Assembly (NCBI GenBank): GCA_045646525.1
Contig: JAZRKX010000054.1
Span: forward strand, 1-22,094
Direction: 5' to 3'
Source of the DNA: RGIG8748 sp045646525
GTDB taxonomy: Bacteria; Bacillota; Clostridia; UMGS1810
DNA: 22,094 nt
The translations under genes and the position numbers were made by a program. Shown in pieces: positions 6,457 to 15,215 of this stretch. The notes under the pieces were generated by a model. It was not told the DNA's origin. It did no database searches and saw only the letters and a list, made by a program, of their open reading frames with translations. Position 1 is the stretch's first letter. Every line of letters begins with the position of its first letter.

Positions 6457-7146
6457 TTGAATATAATTGTAGGAGCAAATATTTCCGAAAGTATAAAAGA
6501 GGCACTTGTCAAAAACGGATTCACCGTCTGTTTTACTGTGGAAAATCCCCGTGTTCTGCATGGCTTAAGATACCATCCCGATATGCAGCTTTCGGGGTGC
6601 TATGGGCATTATGTATGCGAAAGAGGTCTCTATGATTATTACAAAAAAATCCTTTGTCCGCACGGTGTAAATCTTACATGCGGAGAAAGTCTCCTTACTT
6701 GCAACTACCCGGGCGATATTGCATATAATGTTAAAGTAGTCGGAGATAGTGTTTTTCATAAAAAAGGCTGTACGGACTCTGTATTAAAACAGGTCTTGAA
6801 AGATAAAGAATTTATAGATGTGTCTCAAGGCTATAGCGGATGCAGTATTTGCAAGGTATCGGAAAATGCAATTATAACTGCCGACATGAGCATACACAAA
6901 AAGGCAATGCAAAATTCTATTTGTTCGCTTCTTATATCGCCCGACCATATAGATTTGGAGGGTTTTGATTATGGATTTATAGGCGGAGCTTCTTTCTATG
7001 CCGATAAAACCGTATATTTTTTTGGTGATGTTTCAAAGCATCCCGATTTTAAAGCGATGGAAGAATTTTGTAAATTTGCAGGGAGCAGAATCGTGACTCT
7101 CGGCATAGAAAAACTTACCGATTACGGCAGTGCAATTACTTTCTAA
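6457..7146 (+). CDS. GME-fold-like protein of unknown function (resembles DUF6873)
   Basis: A 229-residue cytosolic protein. Features I can see are LRYHPDMQL, a Cys-rich middle (SQGYSGCSICKVSENAIITAD) and FIGGASFYADKTVYFFGD. The HPD motif, the QGY...CS...AIITAD segment and overall size recall a Clostridia-specific group assigned to the guanidino-modifying-enzyme (GME, pentein) fold as DUF6873. The catalytic role is unknown and this assignment is from memory of motifs. The start is taken as TTG 6457, eight to ten bases after GAGGTGG, because residues encoded upstream (from ATG 6346) run through the two hairpins and look non-coding. It lies between the M42 peptidase and a sporulation-protein gene on the same strand. 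Confidence 0.6.
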   Translation: MNIIVGANISESIKEALVKNGFTVCFTVENPRVLHGLRYHPDMQLSGCYGHYVCERGLYDYYKKILCPHGVNLTCGESLLTCNYPGDIAYNVKVVGDSVFHKKGCTDSVLKQVLKDKEFIDVSQGYSGCSICKVSENAIITADMSIHKKAMQNSICSLLISPDHIDLEGFDYGFIGGASFYADKTVYFFGDVSKHPDFKAMEEFCKFAGSRIVTLGIEKLTDYGSAITF

Positions 7147-7211
7147 TAAATAATTAAATAATACACATAATATTCCCGTAGCAAGTGTGCAAAATTTAAA
7201 AGGTTGTGAGA

Positions 7212-7946
7212 ATGTTGTGTACAAAGATAGTATTTACCGGTGATAATAAAGACTATAAACAAAAAATTTCGGATTATATGGTATGTCATAATATAAAGCA
7301 CCATGTATACTGCACTGAGGATTCGTCCGAGGTGGAAACAGAGGCAGATGACGAAGGACTCTACGGCATTTGCTGCGAGCTTACAGGTTATATTAAGGAT
7401 GTAAATGTAAAAACTGCAGTAAAGCGTTTTTTACACAATAACTATTATGCTTGTTTTAATTCGGACGAAATAGGACTTATATGCAACAGAATTTCAGACA
7501 GAGAGTTTTTGGATGAACTTTCGGGGAGACTGTATGTATATACCAAGGTCAAAAATTCCGTAAATCCTTTTGCATTTTATGATTTTATGTGCAAGGATAT
7601 GGACAGCAAGGTAAAGGAGGTCTCTGCAGAGGAAGCAGACAGACTCATTGCGGCAAATGAAAACAGTGAATTTATAGACCTTCTAAAAAATTTCACCTTT
7701 GTGTCTATGGAAAGTTTCGACAAGGTGGAGCTTGTTGCAGACAGCAGCGGAATCCGTATATCATCTTGCACCCCTGAGGAAAAACAGGTATGTACGGAAT
7801 ATGCGCTCGATGAAGAGGATATTCTGGCAGAGCTTGTAACCATGAATCCAAAAAAGATAGAAATAGACGGCAAAGAGGAGTTTTTGAAAAACGAGATATC
7901 TTCTGTCATAACCGCCGTGTTTCAAGACAGAATACAATATAAATAG
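7212..7946 (+). CDS. ytxC: Putative sporulation protein, YtxC family
   Basis: A 244-residue soluble protein. The C-terminal part (ILAELVTMNPKKIEID..., then ISSVITAVFQDRIQYK) matches the pattern that ends YtxC-family proteins, where a hydrophobic segment, xPxKIxIHN and IxxIFxDRVxxC occur. The middle contains an FxxFxxE/Q-type helix region. YtxC is widespread in endospore formers, but its molecular job is not known to me, so the assignment supports a sporulating host rather than a function. The start is ATG 7212 with AAAAGG eight bases upstream; a GTG at 7206 is possible but lies too close to that site. The 65-base gap upstream holds no terminator; the radical-SAM gene follows after 16 bases. 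Confidence 0.6.
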   Translation: MLCTKIVFTGDNKDYKQKISDYMVCHNIKHHVYCTEDSSEVETEADDEGLYGICCELTGYIKDVNVKTAVKRFLHNNYYACFNSDEIGLICNRISDREFLDELSGRLYVYTKVKNSVNPFAFYDFMCKDMDSKVKEVSAEEADRLIAANENSEFIDLLKNFTFVSMESFDKVELVADSSGIRISSCTPEEKQVCTEYALDEEDILAELVTMNPKKIEIDGKEEFLKNEISSVITAVFQDRIQYK

Positions 7947-7962
7947 CAAAGGAAAATATACC

Positions 7963-9618
7963 ATGAAGCTTGTACTGACTGCTCTTAATGCAAAGTATAT
8001 ACACACCTGCCTTTCTGTAAGATGCCTTAATGCTGCAGTAAAGGATATATGCAGTAGTGTAGTAAAGGAATATACCATAAATGATACAGTTGGCGACATC
8101 TGCCTTGACCTTTTTGGCGAAAAGGCAGATTGTGTTGCCTTTTCTTGTTATATATGGAATATAGATATGGTGCTCAAGGTAAGCTCGGTACTGAAAAAGG
8201 CAAATCCAAATATAAAGATAGTTCTTGGCGGCTACGAGGCCATGTATGACTGCGAGGATTTAATAAGGTTCAATCCGCAGATAGATGCCGTTATAAGAGG
8301 TGAGGGCGAGATTACTTTAAGAGAGTATATTTTATCGCTAAACGGCACAAAGGGCATAGGTGAGGTCTTGGGAGTTACATACAGATGCGGTGATGAAATA
8401 ATATCCAACCCTAACAGACTGGAACTTTGCGACCTTAACAGAGTGCCCTTTGTGTACGATGAAAGTATAGACAGTTTTAAAAACCGCATTATTTATTATG
8501 AATCCTCACGCGGATGCCCCTACAGATGTACATATTGTATCTCGGGCGAAAATTCGGGGGTAAGATTTCTTGATTCCCAAAGGGTAAAGAAAGAACTTTC
8601 ATTTTTTATAGAACACAAGGTGCCCCTTGTCAAGTTTGTAGACCGTACCTTTAATGCAAATCCCAAGCGCGCCAAAGACATTTTGCGCTATATTGCGGAT
8701 AACCCTTCGGATACAGTTTTCCATATGGAGCTTGCGGGGGATATTATAGATGACGAAATGACGGATATCATATCCCGCATAAAGAGCGGTTCTCTGCGCT
8801 TTGAAATAGGCGTTCAGACCACAAACGAGGACACCATGAAAGCAATAGAAAGAAACATTTCTTTTGACAAGCTTTCCGCTACGGTACGAAAGCTCATGGA
8901 TTTGGATACCGTGCATATTCATCTGGACCTTATTGCAGGTCTTCCTAAGGAGGATTTAACCTCGTTTAAAAAATCGTTTGACGATGTTATAGCCTTAAGA
9001 CCTCATGTGCTTCAGCTTGGATTTCTTAAGCTTTTAAAAGGCTCGAAAATACGTTCTCAGGAAAAGCTCTACGGTTACACCTACAGCGATACCGCACCTT
9101 ATGAGGTAATAGGGAATAACTTTATATCCTACGAGGATTTGAGCATTATTAAGTGTGCCGAAGACGCTTTGGAAAAGTACTACAACAGCGGAAGCTTCTT
9201 CCACACAATGAATTATCTTCTGGCAAAATGCGTATCACCGTTCGAAATGTTTAAGAATATAGGCAGATACATAAAGGACAACTATCCCGTAGGCTATGCA
9301 TTTTCAAAACAGGATTTGTTTTCTGTTTTGCTCGAATGTATGGATGATGAAATTCTTAGGGATATGCTAAAAAAAGACTATCTTCTTAAATTCCGAGTAG
9401 GCAAAAGGCCAAAATGGTTTGGAGACCCTGATGAAACTCTTCTGCCCAAGGTGTACGATATGTTCCGAAACGAAGAGCTCAAGAAAGAAAAGTTCCCCGA
9501 GTATTACGATGTTCCTGCCAAGGAGATAATGAAGCATATATATGCAGAGCGGTTTTCTGACGGCGTATATATATTTGACTATAAAAAACAATGCTGTGAG
9601 AAGATAGACGGGATTTGA
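7963..9618 (+). CDS. B12-binding-domain radical SAM protein (DUF4080-type C-terminus)
   Basis: A 551-residue protein. Residues 1-120 resemble a cobalamin-binding domain (FSCYIWNIDMVLKVSSVL, IVLGGYEAMYD, AVIRGEGEITLREYI). The radical-SAM core follows, with CPYRCTYC giving the cluster cysteines Cys185, Cys189 and Cys192 and FEIGVQTTNEDTMKAI further on. The last ~170 residues contain the motif-rich tail typical of the DUF4080 group (RPKWFGDPDE, YIFDYKKQ). Such proteins are common in Clostridia; their reaction is not known, though class B enzymes often methylate unactivated carbon or phosphorus centres. The start ATG has AAAGGA upstream. It ends the probable unit that starts with cysK; no clear terminator follows before the next promoter. 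Confidence 0.88.
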   Translation: MKLVLTALNAKYIHTCLSVRCLNAAVKDICSSVVKEYTINDTVGDICLDLFGEKADCVAFSCYIWNIDMVLKVSSVLKKANPNIKIVLGGYEAMYDCEDLIRFNPQIDAVIRGEGEITLREYILSLNGTKGIGEVLGVTYRCGDEIISNPNRLELCDLNRVPFVYDESIDSFKNRIIYYESSRGCPYRCTYCISGENSGVRFLDSQRVKKELSFFIEHKVPLVKFVDRTFNANPKRAKDILRYIADNPSDTVFHMELAGDIIDDEMTDIISRIKSGSLRFEIGVQTTNEDTMKAIERNISFDKLSATVRKLMDLDTVHIHLDLIAGLPKEDLTSFKKSFDDVIALRPHVLQLGFLKLLKGSKIRSQEKLYGYTYSDTAPYEVIGNNFISYEDLSIIKCAEDALEKYYNSGSFFHTMNYLLAKCVSPFEMFKNIGRYIKDNYPVGYAFSKQDLFSVLLECMDDEILRDMLKKDYLLKFRVGKRPKWFGDPDETLLPKVYDMFRNEELKKEKFPEYYDVPAKEIMKHIYAERFSDGVYIFDYKKQCCEKIDGI

Positions 9619-9648
9619 CACAAATAAAATTATGGTATGAATTATATC

Positions 9649-9677
9649 TTGAAATATGATAGTTTTTGTGTTATACT
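9649..9677 (+). promoter_or_regulatory. Promoter of the second LtaS-like gene
   Basis: TTGAAA (9649-9654), 17-base spacer, TATACT (9672-9677), about 55 bases before the start codon. Confidence 0.7.
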
Positions 9678-9731
9678 GTAGCTTGTGAAAATTTTTGGTT
9701 GTTTTTCTTAATTGTTATGGAGGCATCAAAT

Positions 9732-11762
9732 ATGATAAAACTTGATACCGTAAAAGATTTTTTCGCATCTTTCAAAAACCAGCTCAAAACAATTAAATAT
9801 ACAGACATGCTTCTTTGTATCGGCATATCATTTGTGCTCACATTTTTGCTTGAGGCACTGGGCAGACACTCTATACCTCTGGCTATTAGTTTTATGATAT
9901 ACCATGTAGGATTTTTTGCATCCAATTTTTCCATAATTTTGTGTACTTCGGTACTTTGCCTGTTCTTTAACCGCCGATATTTTGTGCTTAGTCTGGTGGT
10001 TATACTGTGGACGGCGCTGGGAGTTACAAATGCCGTAATCCTTACCTACAGAAATACGCCTCTGGCGGCTGTGGATTTTTCTATAGTTAAGTCTGCACTC
10101 GATATTATGAATGCGTATGTTAAGCCGATACAGATTGTGTCGTTTTCTGTTATGGCGGTAGCGGCGGTTGCGGTAATAATTGTGGTTTTAAAGTTTTCTC
10201 CAAGAGTTAAGCCGAATTATGCTTCTGCATCGGTATACATGGTTTTCTCGGCGATTATATGCGTTGTTGCTATGGCTTCTTCTTACACTATATACAATGA
10301 CCCCGAGTGCTTTGCGAATCTTCCCGAGGCATACAAGAATTACGGTTTTGTATACAGTTTTTCATGCAGTGCGGTAAACCGCGGTGTAGATAAACCCGAG
10401 AATTATTCCGAAGAGACTATAAAAGAGCTTACAGGCAGACTGGACGGTAGTGTCCCCAAATTGTCCGACCCTCGGGTTAAACCCAATATCATATATGTAC
10501 AGCTTGAATCTTTCTTCGATGTAAACAAGATGAAAGATGTTGTATATAGCGAGAATCCTCTTCCTGTATATACCAAACTAAAAGAGGAGAATTCATCGGG
10601 ATATTTAAGGATTCCCGGTCTTGGCGGAGGCACCTGCAACGCCGAATTTGAAGTGCTCACAGGCATGAGCGTAGGTATGTTCGGCACATGTGAGTACCCA
10701 TATAAGACTATCACATTAAATCATACGGCAGGGTCGCTTTGTTATGACCTCAAAAATCTTGGGTATTCATCCCACGCGGTGCACAACCATACAGGTACTT
10801 TCTACGACAGACACAGAAATTATGCCAACTTAGGCTTTGATACCTTTATACCCGTTGAATATATGCACGATGTAGAGCGTAATCCTATCAACTGGGCAAA
10901 GGACAAGATTCTTGTAGGCGAGATATTCAAGTGCCTTAACTCTACCGACGGCAGAGATTTTGTATTTGGCGTATCTGTTCAGAGCCACGGCAAATATCCC
11001 ACAGAGGTTGTAGATGAAAATCAACCCATTCGAGTAGAATCGGGACTTGATGATGAGGTATACAAAATCGGTTTTGAGTATTTTGTAAATCAGCTTCACG
11101 AGATGGATATGTTTGTAGGAGAGCTTGTAGATGCTGTAAATAAATTTAGTGAGCCTACCGTTCTTGTTTTCTACGGAGACCATCTTCCTGCAATGAGTAT
11201 ATCCAAAGACCAGCTTGAAAATGCAGACCTCTTTGAGACCGAATATGTAATATGTGCCAACTATGACATTCCCGTAGAGGATGAGGATTTATTTGCATAT
11301 CAGCTTAATTCCAGAGTTACCGAGATGCTTGGTTTCAACGGCAACTATGTAAATAAGCTTCACAGATATTATAAAGATGACAAGGATAATCCCGCGTACC
11401 GCGATGAGCTTCAGCTTCTTATGTACGATGAACTCTACGGTCAGAATTATGCCTACGGAATGCAGCCTCATATACAGACTACAGACATAAAGTACGGCAT
11501 AGACCCGATATATATCGAAAATGTTCTGGTAGGAAATACCGCCACCACAATAAAAGGTGTCGGATTTACCGAAAAGAGTAAGGTGTATGTAAACGGCACA
11601 CAGGAAGGCGCAACTTATGTAGATACAAACACTATGATACTGTCTTCTACGGCGGCGGATGTGGGCGATGAGATATTTGTAGCCCAAAGGTGCAGCGATA
11701 AGCACATATTAAGCCAGACAGAAGCATATATCGTAAAAGAAGAAAATATTATTATGCAATAA
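9732..11762 (+). CDS. LtaS-like sulfatase-family membrane enzyme with C-terminal IPT/TIG-like domain
   Basis: A 676-residue membrane enzyme expected to polymerise or transfer phosphoglycerol-type groups onto a surface lipid. Five hydrophobic helices lie near 24-43, 50-79, 83-105, 134-154 and 167-188, the usual LtaS number. The extracellular sulfatase domain shows VQLES (Glu259), GGTCNAEFEVLTG (probable nucleophile Thr301), VSVQSHGKYP (His419) and FYGDHLP (Asp483, His484). The final ~85 residues (IENVLVGNTATTIKGVGF, SKVYVNGT) look like an IPT/TIG Ig-like module, a kind of appendage not found in standard LtaS. ATG 9732 is chosen because GGAGG at 9719-9723 sits eight bases upstream; ATGs further upstream overlap the promoter or this site. 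It is a paralogue, not a close copy, of the enzyme at 1022-2905. Confidence 0.9.
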   Translation: MIKLDTVKDFFASFKNQLKTIKYTDMLLCIGISFVLTFLLEALGRHSIPLAISFMIYHVGFFASNFSIILCTSVLCLFFNRRYFVLSLVVILWTALGVTNAVILTYRNTPLAAVDFSIVKSALDIMNAYVKPIQIVSFSVMAVAAVAVIIVVLKFSPRVKPNYASASVYMVFSAIICVVAMASSYTIYNDPECFANLPEAYKNYGFVYSFSCSAVNRGVDKPENYSEETIKELTGRLDGSVPKLSDPRVKPNIIYVQLESFFDVNKMKDVVYSENPLPVYTKLKEENSSGYLRIPGLGGGTCNAEFEVLTGMSVGMFGTCEYPYKTITLNHTAGSLCYDLKNLGYSSHAVHNHTGTFYDRHRNYANLGFDTFIPVEYMHDVERNPINWAKDKILVGEIFKCLNSTDGRDFVFGVSVQSHGKYPTEVVDENQPIRVESGLDDEVYKIGFEYFVNQLHEMDMFVGELVDAVNKFSEPTVLVFYGDHLPAMSISKDQLENADLFETEYVICANYDIPVEDEDLFAYQLNSRVTEMLGFNGNYVNKLHRYYKDDKDNPAYRDELQLLMYDELYGQNYAYGMQPHIQTTDIKYGIDPIYIENVLVGNTATTIKGVGFTEKSKVYVNGTQEGATYVDTNTMILSSTAADVGDEIFVAQRCSDKHILSQTEAYIVKEENIIMQ

Positions 11763-11765
11763 TAC

Positions 11766-11808
11766 AAAAGGCGTATTTCAAAAAATGAAATACGCCTTTT
11801 GGTTTTTT
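11766..11808. terminator. Bidirectional terminator between convergent genes
   Basis: A perfect 15-bp stem, AAAAGGCGTATTTCA (11766-11780) and TGAAATACGCCTTTT (11786-11800), with an AAAAA loop, is followed by GGTTTTTT on the plus strand. On the minus strand it follows the stop of the small Asn-rich gene. Confidence 0.93.
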
Positions 11809-11908
11809 AGAATCTGTCTTTGTTGTCGTTGTTTTTGTTGTTCTTGTTGTTTCTGTTCTCGTTGTTGTTATTGTTCTGATTTTCCTGGTTTTTCTTGTTA
11901 TCTGTCAT
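11807..11908 (-). CDS. Tiny asparagine-rich peptide (33 aa)
   Basis: An unrecognised short gene, below the usual calling length. On the minus strand ATG (11906-11908) is preceded by AAGGAGT about nine bases upstream and opens a 33-codon frame ending in TAA just before the shared terminator. The peptide begins MTDNKKNQENQ and ends NDNKDRF; 16 of 33 residues are Asn, the rest mostly Lys, Gln, Glu, Asp and Arg, with no hydrophobic core. It should be disordered and soluble. Short Asn/Gln/Lys-rich peptides occur in spore formers, some as small spore proteins, but I cannot assign a function. The good ribosome binding site and shared terminator argue that it is real; the AAC-repeat nature could instead be a microsatellite. 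Confidence 0.6.
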   Translation of the reverse strand: MTDNKKNQENQNNNNNENRNNKNNKNNDNKDRF

Positions 11909-12043
11909 TACTTCCACACTCCTTATTTAATTGGCGTTGCGATTATTATTGTTTGCAAAAAGTTTTTAAATATACCGATGAAGCTTTGGAAAATGTTACA
12001 AAATTTCATTTGGATAAATTTGTAATTTCAAAGTATTTTAACA

Positions 12044-12072
12044 TTGACTTTTAGACGCAAAAGACTTAAAAT
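12044..12072 (+). promoter_or_regulatory. Promoter of the activase operon
   Basis: TTGACT (12044-12049), 17-base spacer, TAAAAT (12067-12072), about 40 bases before the first gene. The remaining upstream stretch (11925-12043) shows no gene or other clear signal. Confidence 0.75.
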
Positions 12073-12111
12073 GGTAGTGTTGCGTTAGTTTTTAAAACGG
12101 AGTTTTTATTT

Positions 12112-13074
12112 ATGAAAATAGGTATACCAAGAGCACTTTTGTACTATTACTATTATCCGTTCTGGAAGACTCTTTTCGAGGAGTGCGGATGCGAGGTAAT
12201 CATAAGTGACGAAACAAACAAAAAAATAATTTCGGACGGATGCCATGTTACAGAAACCGAGATGTGTGTTCCAGTCAAGATTTTCAACGGTCATGTAGCA
12301 CAGCTTCTTTCCACGGATGCAGATTACATATTTGTACCCCAGATGCACATGGTATCCAAAGAATACTATTGTCCCAAATTTCTCGGCATAATAGAGGTTG
12401 TTAAGTATTCCTTTGCGGATAAAAATGACAGATTTCTCTTTTTAAACTACGATACTAAAACAGAGGATTTGGATAAGCTGTCAATACATCTTCCGCTTAC
12501 AGATAAGCTTGGCGTAACCAAAAGAACGCTTAAGAAAGCTCTGGCAAAAGCACAGAAAAAGCAGGAAGAATTCCGACACCTGAACAGGCAGGGCTATACT
12601 GTGTGCGAGGTATATGATATTCTCTTTAACGGTGCGGATATAAAGCCTCATACAGACGGCAAACTCAATATTGCTCTTCTCGGTTATGTGAACAATGTCT
12701 ACGACAGCTATGTGAGCATGAATACCATAGAGCGTATGAGAGAGATGGGAGTAAATGTCATAACGTTTGATATGCTTCCCGATAAGGCAACAAGGCTTGA
12801 TAAAAGGATAATCAAAAATCCGTTCTGGACCTTTGCCCGAAGAATATACAATGCCTCCAAGTATCTTATAGCAAGAGGGGATATAGACGGTATTATACAT
12901 ATTACCGCATTCGGATGCGGACCTGATTCCATAATAGGACGGCTTATGGAGGGCGATTGCGACGATGCAAACATTCCTTTCCTTACACTGCGTGTAGATG
13001 AGCACACAGGCGATAACCATACTCAGACAAGACTCGAAGCCTACATAGACATGCTCAAAATGAGGAAAGAATAG
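12112..13074 (+). CDS. DUF2229 protein (acyl-CoA dehydratase activase-related)
   Basis: A 320-residue soluble protein matching the DUF2229 part of large 2-hydroxyacyl-CoA dehydratase activase proteins. It starts with the family hallmark MKIGIPRALLYYYYYPFW, has CHVTETEMCVPVKIFNGHV and YIFVPQM, and ends with GCGPDSIIGRLMEGD and FLTLRVDEHTGDNHTQTRLEAY. Conserved cysteines in these motifs could bind an iron-sulfur cluster. In many bacteria this region is fused with two activase domains and an HGD-D domain in one protein of roughly 1,400 residues; here it is a separate gene, the first of four in an operon. CGGAG lies about ten bases before the ATG. Likely an auxiliary partner of the two following proteins; the substrate is unknown. 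Confidence 0.85.
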   Translation: MKIGIPRALLYYYYYPFWKTLFEECGCEVIISDETNKKIISDGCHVTETEMCVPVKIFNGHVAQLLSTDADYIFVPQMHMVSKEYYCPKFLGIIEVVKYSFADKNDRFLFLNYDTKTEDLDKLSIHLPLTDKLGVTKRTLKKALAKAQKKQEEFRHLNRQGYTVCEVYDILFNGADIKPHTDGKLNIALLGYVNNVYDSYVSMNTIERMREMGVNVITFDMLPDKATRLDKRIIKNPFWTFARRIYNASKYLIARGDIDGIIHITAFGCGPDSIIGRLMEGDCDDANIPFLTLRVDEHTGDNHTQTRLEAYIDMLKMRKE

Positions 13075-13102
13075 CACCTTTTAAGGAAGGTTGGTGTTTT
13101 AA

Positions 13103-14242
13103 ATGAAAATCAGCTTCCCAAATATGGGACAGACAACAGCATACAGAAAGCTTGTGGAATTTTTCGGTCACGAAGCCATTATGCCCGAAAGACCTACCCA
13201 GCGCACCTTTGATTTGGGTGTTCTTCACAGCCCCGAATTTATATGCTATCCTGCCAAGGTAATAGCAGGTACATACATAGAAGCCTGTGAAAAAGGAGCC
13301 GAGATTATAGTATCCTCGGGCGGAAGCGGACCGTGCCGTGCAGGTATGTATTGCGAGGTGCACCGCAGAATATTAAAAAAGCTTGGGTTTAATACCGAGA
13401 TACTTGTGTTTGACTCCATGTTCAAGGCGCCCGGATATTTTATAAAACAAATCCTGCGTCTTAAAAACGGCAAGCCTTTTATATCTTTCCTGAGCTATGG
13501 TTTATATGTTATCAAAATGATGGAATATCTTGATAACATAGAAAAAGCAATCAAGATTAAAAGGGCTTACGAGGTAAACAAGGGCGATTTTGACAAGTAT
13601 CTTAAAAAAGTAAACGATATGTTCTACGCTACAAATAATAAGAAAGAACTCAAAATTGCTTATGACAAGGCTCTTAAAATGCTCGAAGAGATTCCCACAC
13701 AGGAGAAACCCGAGGATAAGAAGCTTCGTATAGGAATAGTGGGCGAGATATTTGTAGTTATGGACAGCGCTACCAATATGAATATAGAGTCTCGCTTAAA
13801 TGCCCTCGGTGCAGAGGTGGAAAGCTCACAGTACATATCCGACTGGATTTACCACAATGTCACCCCGACTGTGTTTGCCAAGGACAAAACACACAGGATG
13901 CACATAGAAGGCAAAAAGTACACCACCTGTAACTGCGGAGGTCATCACCTCGGCAATGTGGGATGGATAGAGGATTATGCAAAGAGGGGCTTTGACGGCA
14001 TTATACACCTTATGCCTTTTGGATGTCTGCCCGAGCTTGTGACACGCAGTATGATATCTTCCTTGTCGGAGGAATTTGGTATTCCCATACTTTCCATGTC
14101 CATAGATGAACAGAACGGCGAAGCTAACACGCAGACCCGACTCGAGGCATTTATGGACCTTTGCGCAGGAAGAAAAAAGGCAAAATTAAGGAATAAAACA
14201 TCATCCGTTAAGGAACAAATAGGAAAGGAGCAGTTTGTATGA
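13103..14242 (+). CDS. 2-hydroxyacyl-CoA dehydratase D-component-like (HGD-D) protein
   Basis: A 379-residue soluble protein that resembles the catalytic subunits of 2-hydroxyacyl-CoA dehydratases and the HGD-D part of giant activase proteins. It starts ISFPNMGQTT, shows EFICYPAKV, SSGGSGPCRAGMYCEV, YTTCNCGGHHLG, FGCLPELV and MSIDEQNGEANTQTRLEAF. The cysteines in these motifs are candidates for [4Fe-4S] or double-cubane cluster binding. The ending matches that of its upstream neighbour (TQTRLEA...), as expected for related HGD-D folds. It begins 28 bases after the DUF2229 gene with AAGGAAGG upstream, and its TGA overlaps the next ATG by four bases (ATGA), implying translational coupling. It could be catalytic or a redox relay; no HgdA/HgdB pair is in the window. 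Confidence 0.85.
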   Translation: MKISFPNMGQTTAYRKLVEFFGHEAIMPERPTQRTFDLGVLHSPEFICYPAKVIAGTYIEACEKGAEIIVSSGGSGPCRAGMYCEVHRRILKKLGFNTEILVFDSMFKAPGYFIKQILRLKNGKPFISFLSYGLYVIKMMEYLDNIEKAIKIKRAYEVNKGDFDKYLKKVNDMFYATNNKKELKIAYDKALKMLEEIPTQEKPEDKKLRIGIVGEIFVVMDSATNMNIESRLNALGAEVESSQYISDWIYHNVTPTVFAKDKTHRMHIEGKKYTTCNCGGHHLGNVGWIEDYAKRGFDGIIHLMPFGCLPELVTRSMISSLSEEFGIPILSMSIDEQNGEANTQTRLEAFMDLCAGRKKAKLRNKTSSVKEQIGKEQFV

Positions 14243-15204
14243 GAAGTATTTATATAGGCATAGATACAGGCTCCGTCAGCACCAACGTAATTGCAATAGA
14301 CGAAAATTACGAAGTTATTTTTGACCGATATATAAGAACAAAAGGACAGCCCATAGCTTCTGTAAAGGAGGGCATGGGCGAGCTTAACGCTTTCCTTGCC
14401 GACAAGGACTATGAGGTTAAGGCAATCGGTGTAACAGGAAGCGGAAGACAGATGATAGGTCTTATGGTCGGTGCAGATGTGGTAAAAAACGAAATCACAG
14501 CGCACGCAACAGCTACCATCCACTTTCATCCCGATGCTCATACCATATTCGAGATAGGCGGTCAGGACAGTAAGATTATCATATTAAAAGACGGCATAGT
14601 AACCGACTTTTCCATGAATACTGTTTGCGCCGCAGGAACAGGCTCATTTTTAGACCATCAGGCAGAGCGCCTCGGTGTAGATATAAAGGATTTCGGCGAC
14701 CAGGCACTTCTTGCCGAAAACGAGGTACGCATAGCAGGAAGATGCACCGTTTTCGCTGAGTCTGATATGATAGCCAAACAGCAGTACGGCTATTCAAAAG
14801 CCGATATCATAAAAGGTCTTTGCGATGCTCTTGTCCGTAACTACCTCAATAATCTCGGCAGGGGCAAGGTGCTCGAACCTCCGTTTGTTTTTCAGGGCGG
14901 AGTTGCGGCAAACAAAGGTATAATAAAGGCTTTCGAAGAGCAGGTAGGAAGCGAAATCATAATTCCTAAGTACTTTAATGTAATGGGTGCTATAGGAATG
15001 GCAATAATGGCGCAAAAGCAAGTAGAACAAACAGACAGTCCCACAAAGTTCAAAGGTTTTGACTTCCTTGAACTCGAATTTACTCCCAAGAGCTTTGAAT
15101 GTACAGGTTGTTCAAACTCCTGCGAGGTTATAAAGGTCATGGTAGACGGCGAGGTTAAGGCTATGTGGGGCGATAAATGCGGTAAGTGGAGTTCTTCCGT
15201 TTGA
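14239..15204 (+). CDS. Acyl-CoA dehydratase activase (BadF/BadG/BcrA/BcrD ATPase family)
   Basis: A 321-residue ATPase of the ASKHA fold that would inject one low-potential electron into a dehydratase-like partner, driven by ATP. Seen are the phosphate loop GIDTGSVSTN (7-16), VTGSGRQM (65-72), FEIGGQDSK (104-112) and the two cysteines that, by family analogy, hold the [4Fe-4S] cluster at the dimer interface: Cys130 in VCAAGTGSF and Cys169 in GRCTVFAESDM. The C-terminal ~35 residues carry an extra cysteine set (CTGCSNSC and DKCGKW; Cys288, 291, 295, 314), which in fused homologues joins the activase to the DUF2229 region. Its presence here at a free C-terminus suggests the module was split, or that the fused form arose from this arrangement. 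AAAGGAG precedes the start. Confidence 0.92.
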   Translation: MRSIYIGIDTGSVSTNVIAIDENYEVIFDRYIRTKGQPIASVKEGMGELNAFLADKDYEVKAIGVTGSGRQMIGLMVGADVVKNEITAHATATIHFHPDAHTIFEIGGQDSKIIILKDGIVTDFSMNTVCAAGTGSFLDHQAERLGVDIKDFGDQALLAENEVRIAGRCTVFAESDMIAKQQYGYSKADIIKGLCDALVRNYLNNLGRGKVLEPPFVFQGGVAANKGIIKAFEEQVGSEIIIPKYFNVMGAIGMAIMAQKQVEQTDSPTKFKGFDFLELEFTPKSFECTGCSNSCEVIKVMVDGEVKAMWGDKCGKWSSSV

Positions 15205-15215
15205 GGTGAATTTAG

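Noticed and set aside
11785..12054. 89-residue Cys/Phe-rich plus-strand frame
   Set aside because: It begins inside a terminator hairpin, has no ribosome binding site, and its Cys-rich part is the antisense of the AAC-rich codons of the small minus-strand gene.
13975..14541. Long antisense frames opposite the activase operon (also 12481-13077)
   Set aside because: They lie fully opposite strongly supported genes, have no start signals and no recognisable motifs; they are by-products of codon bias.
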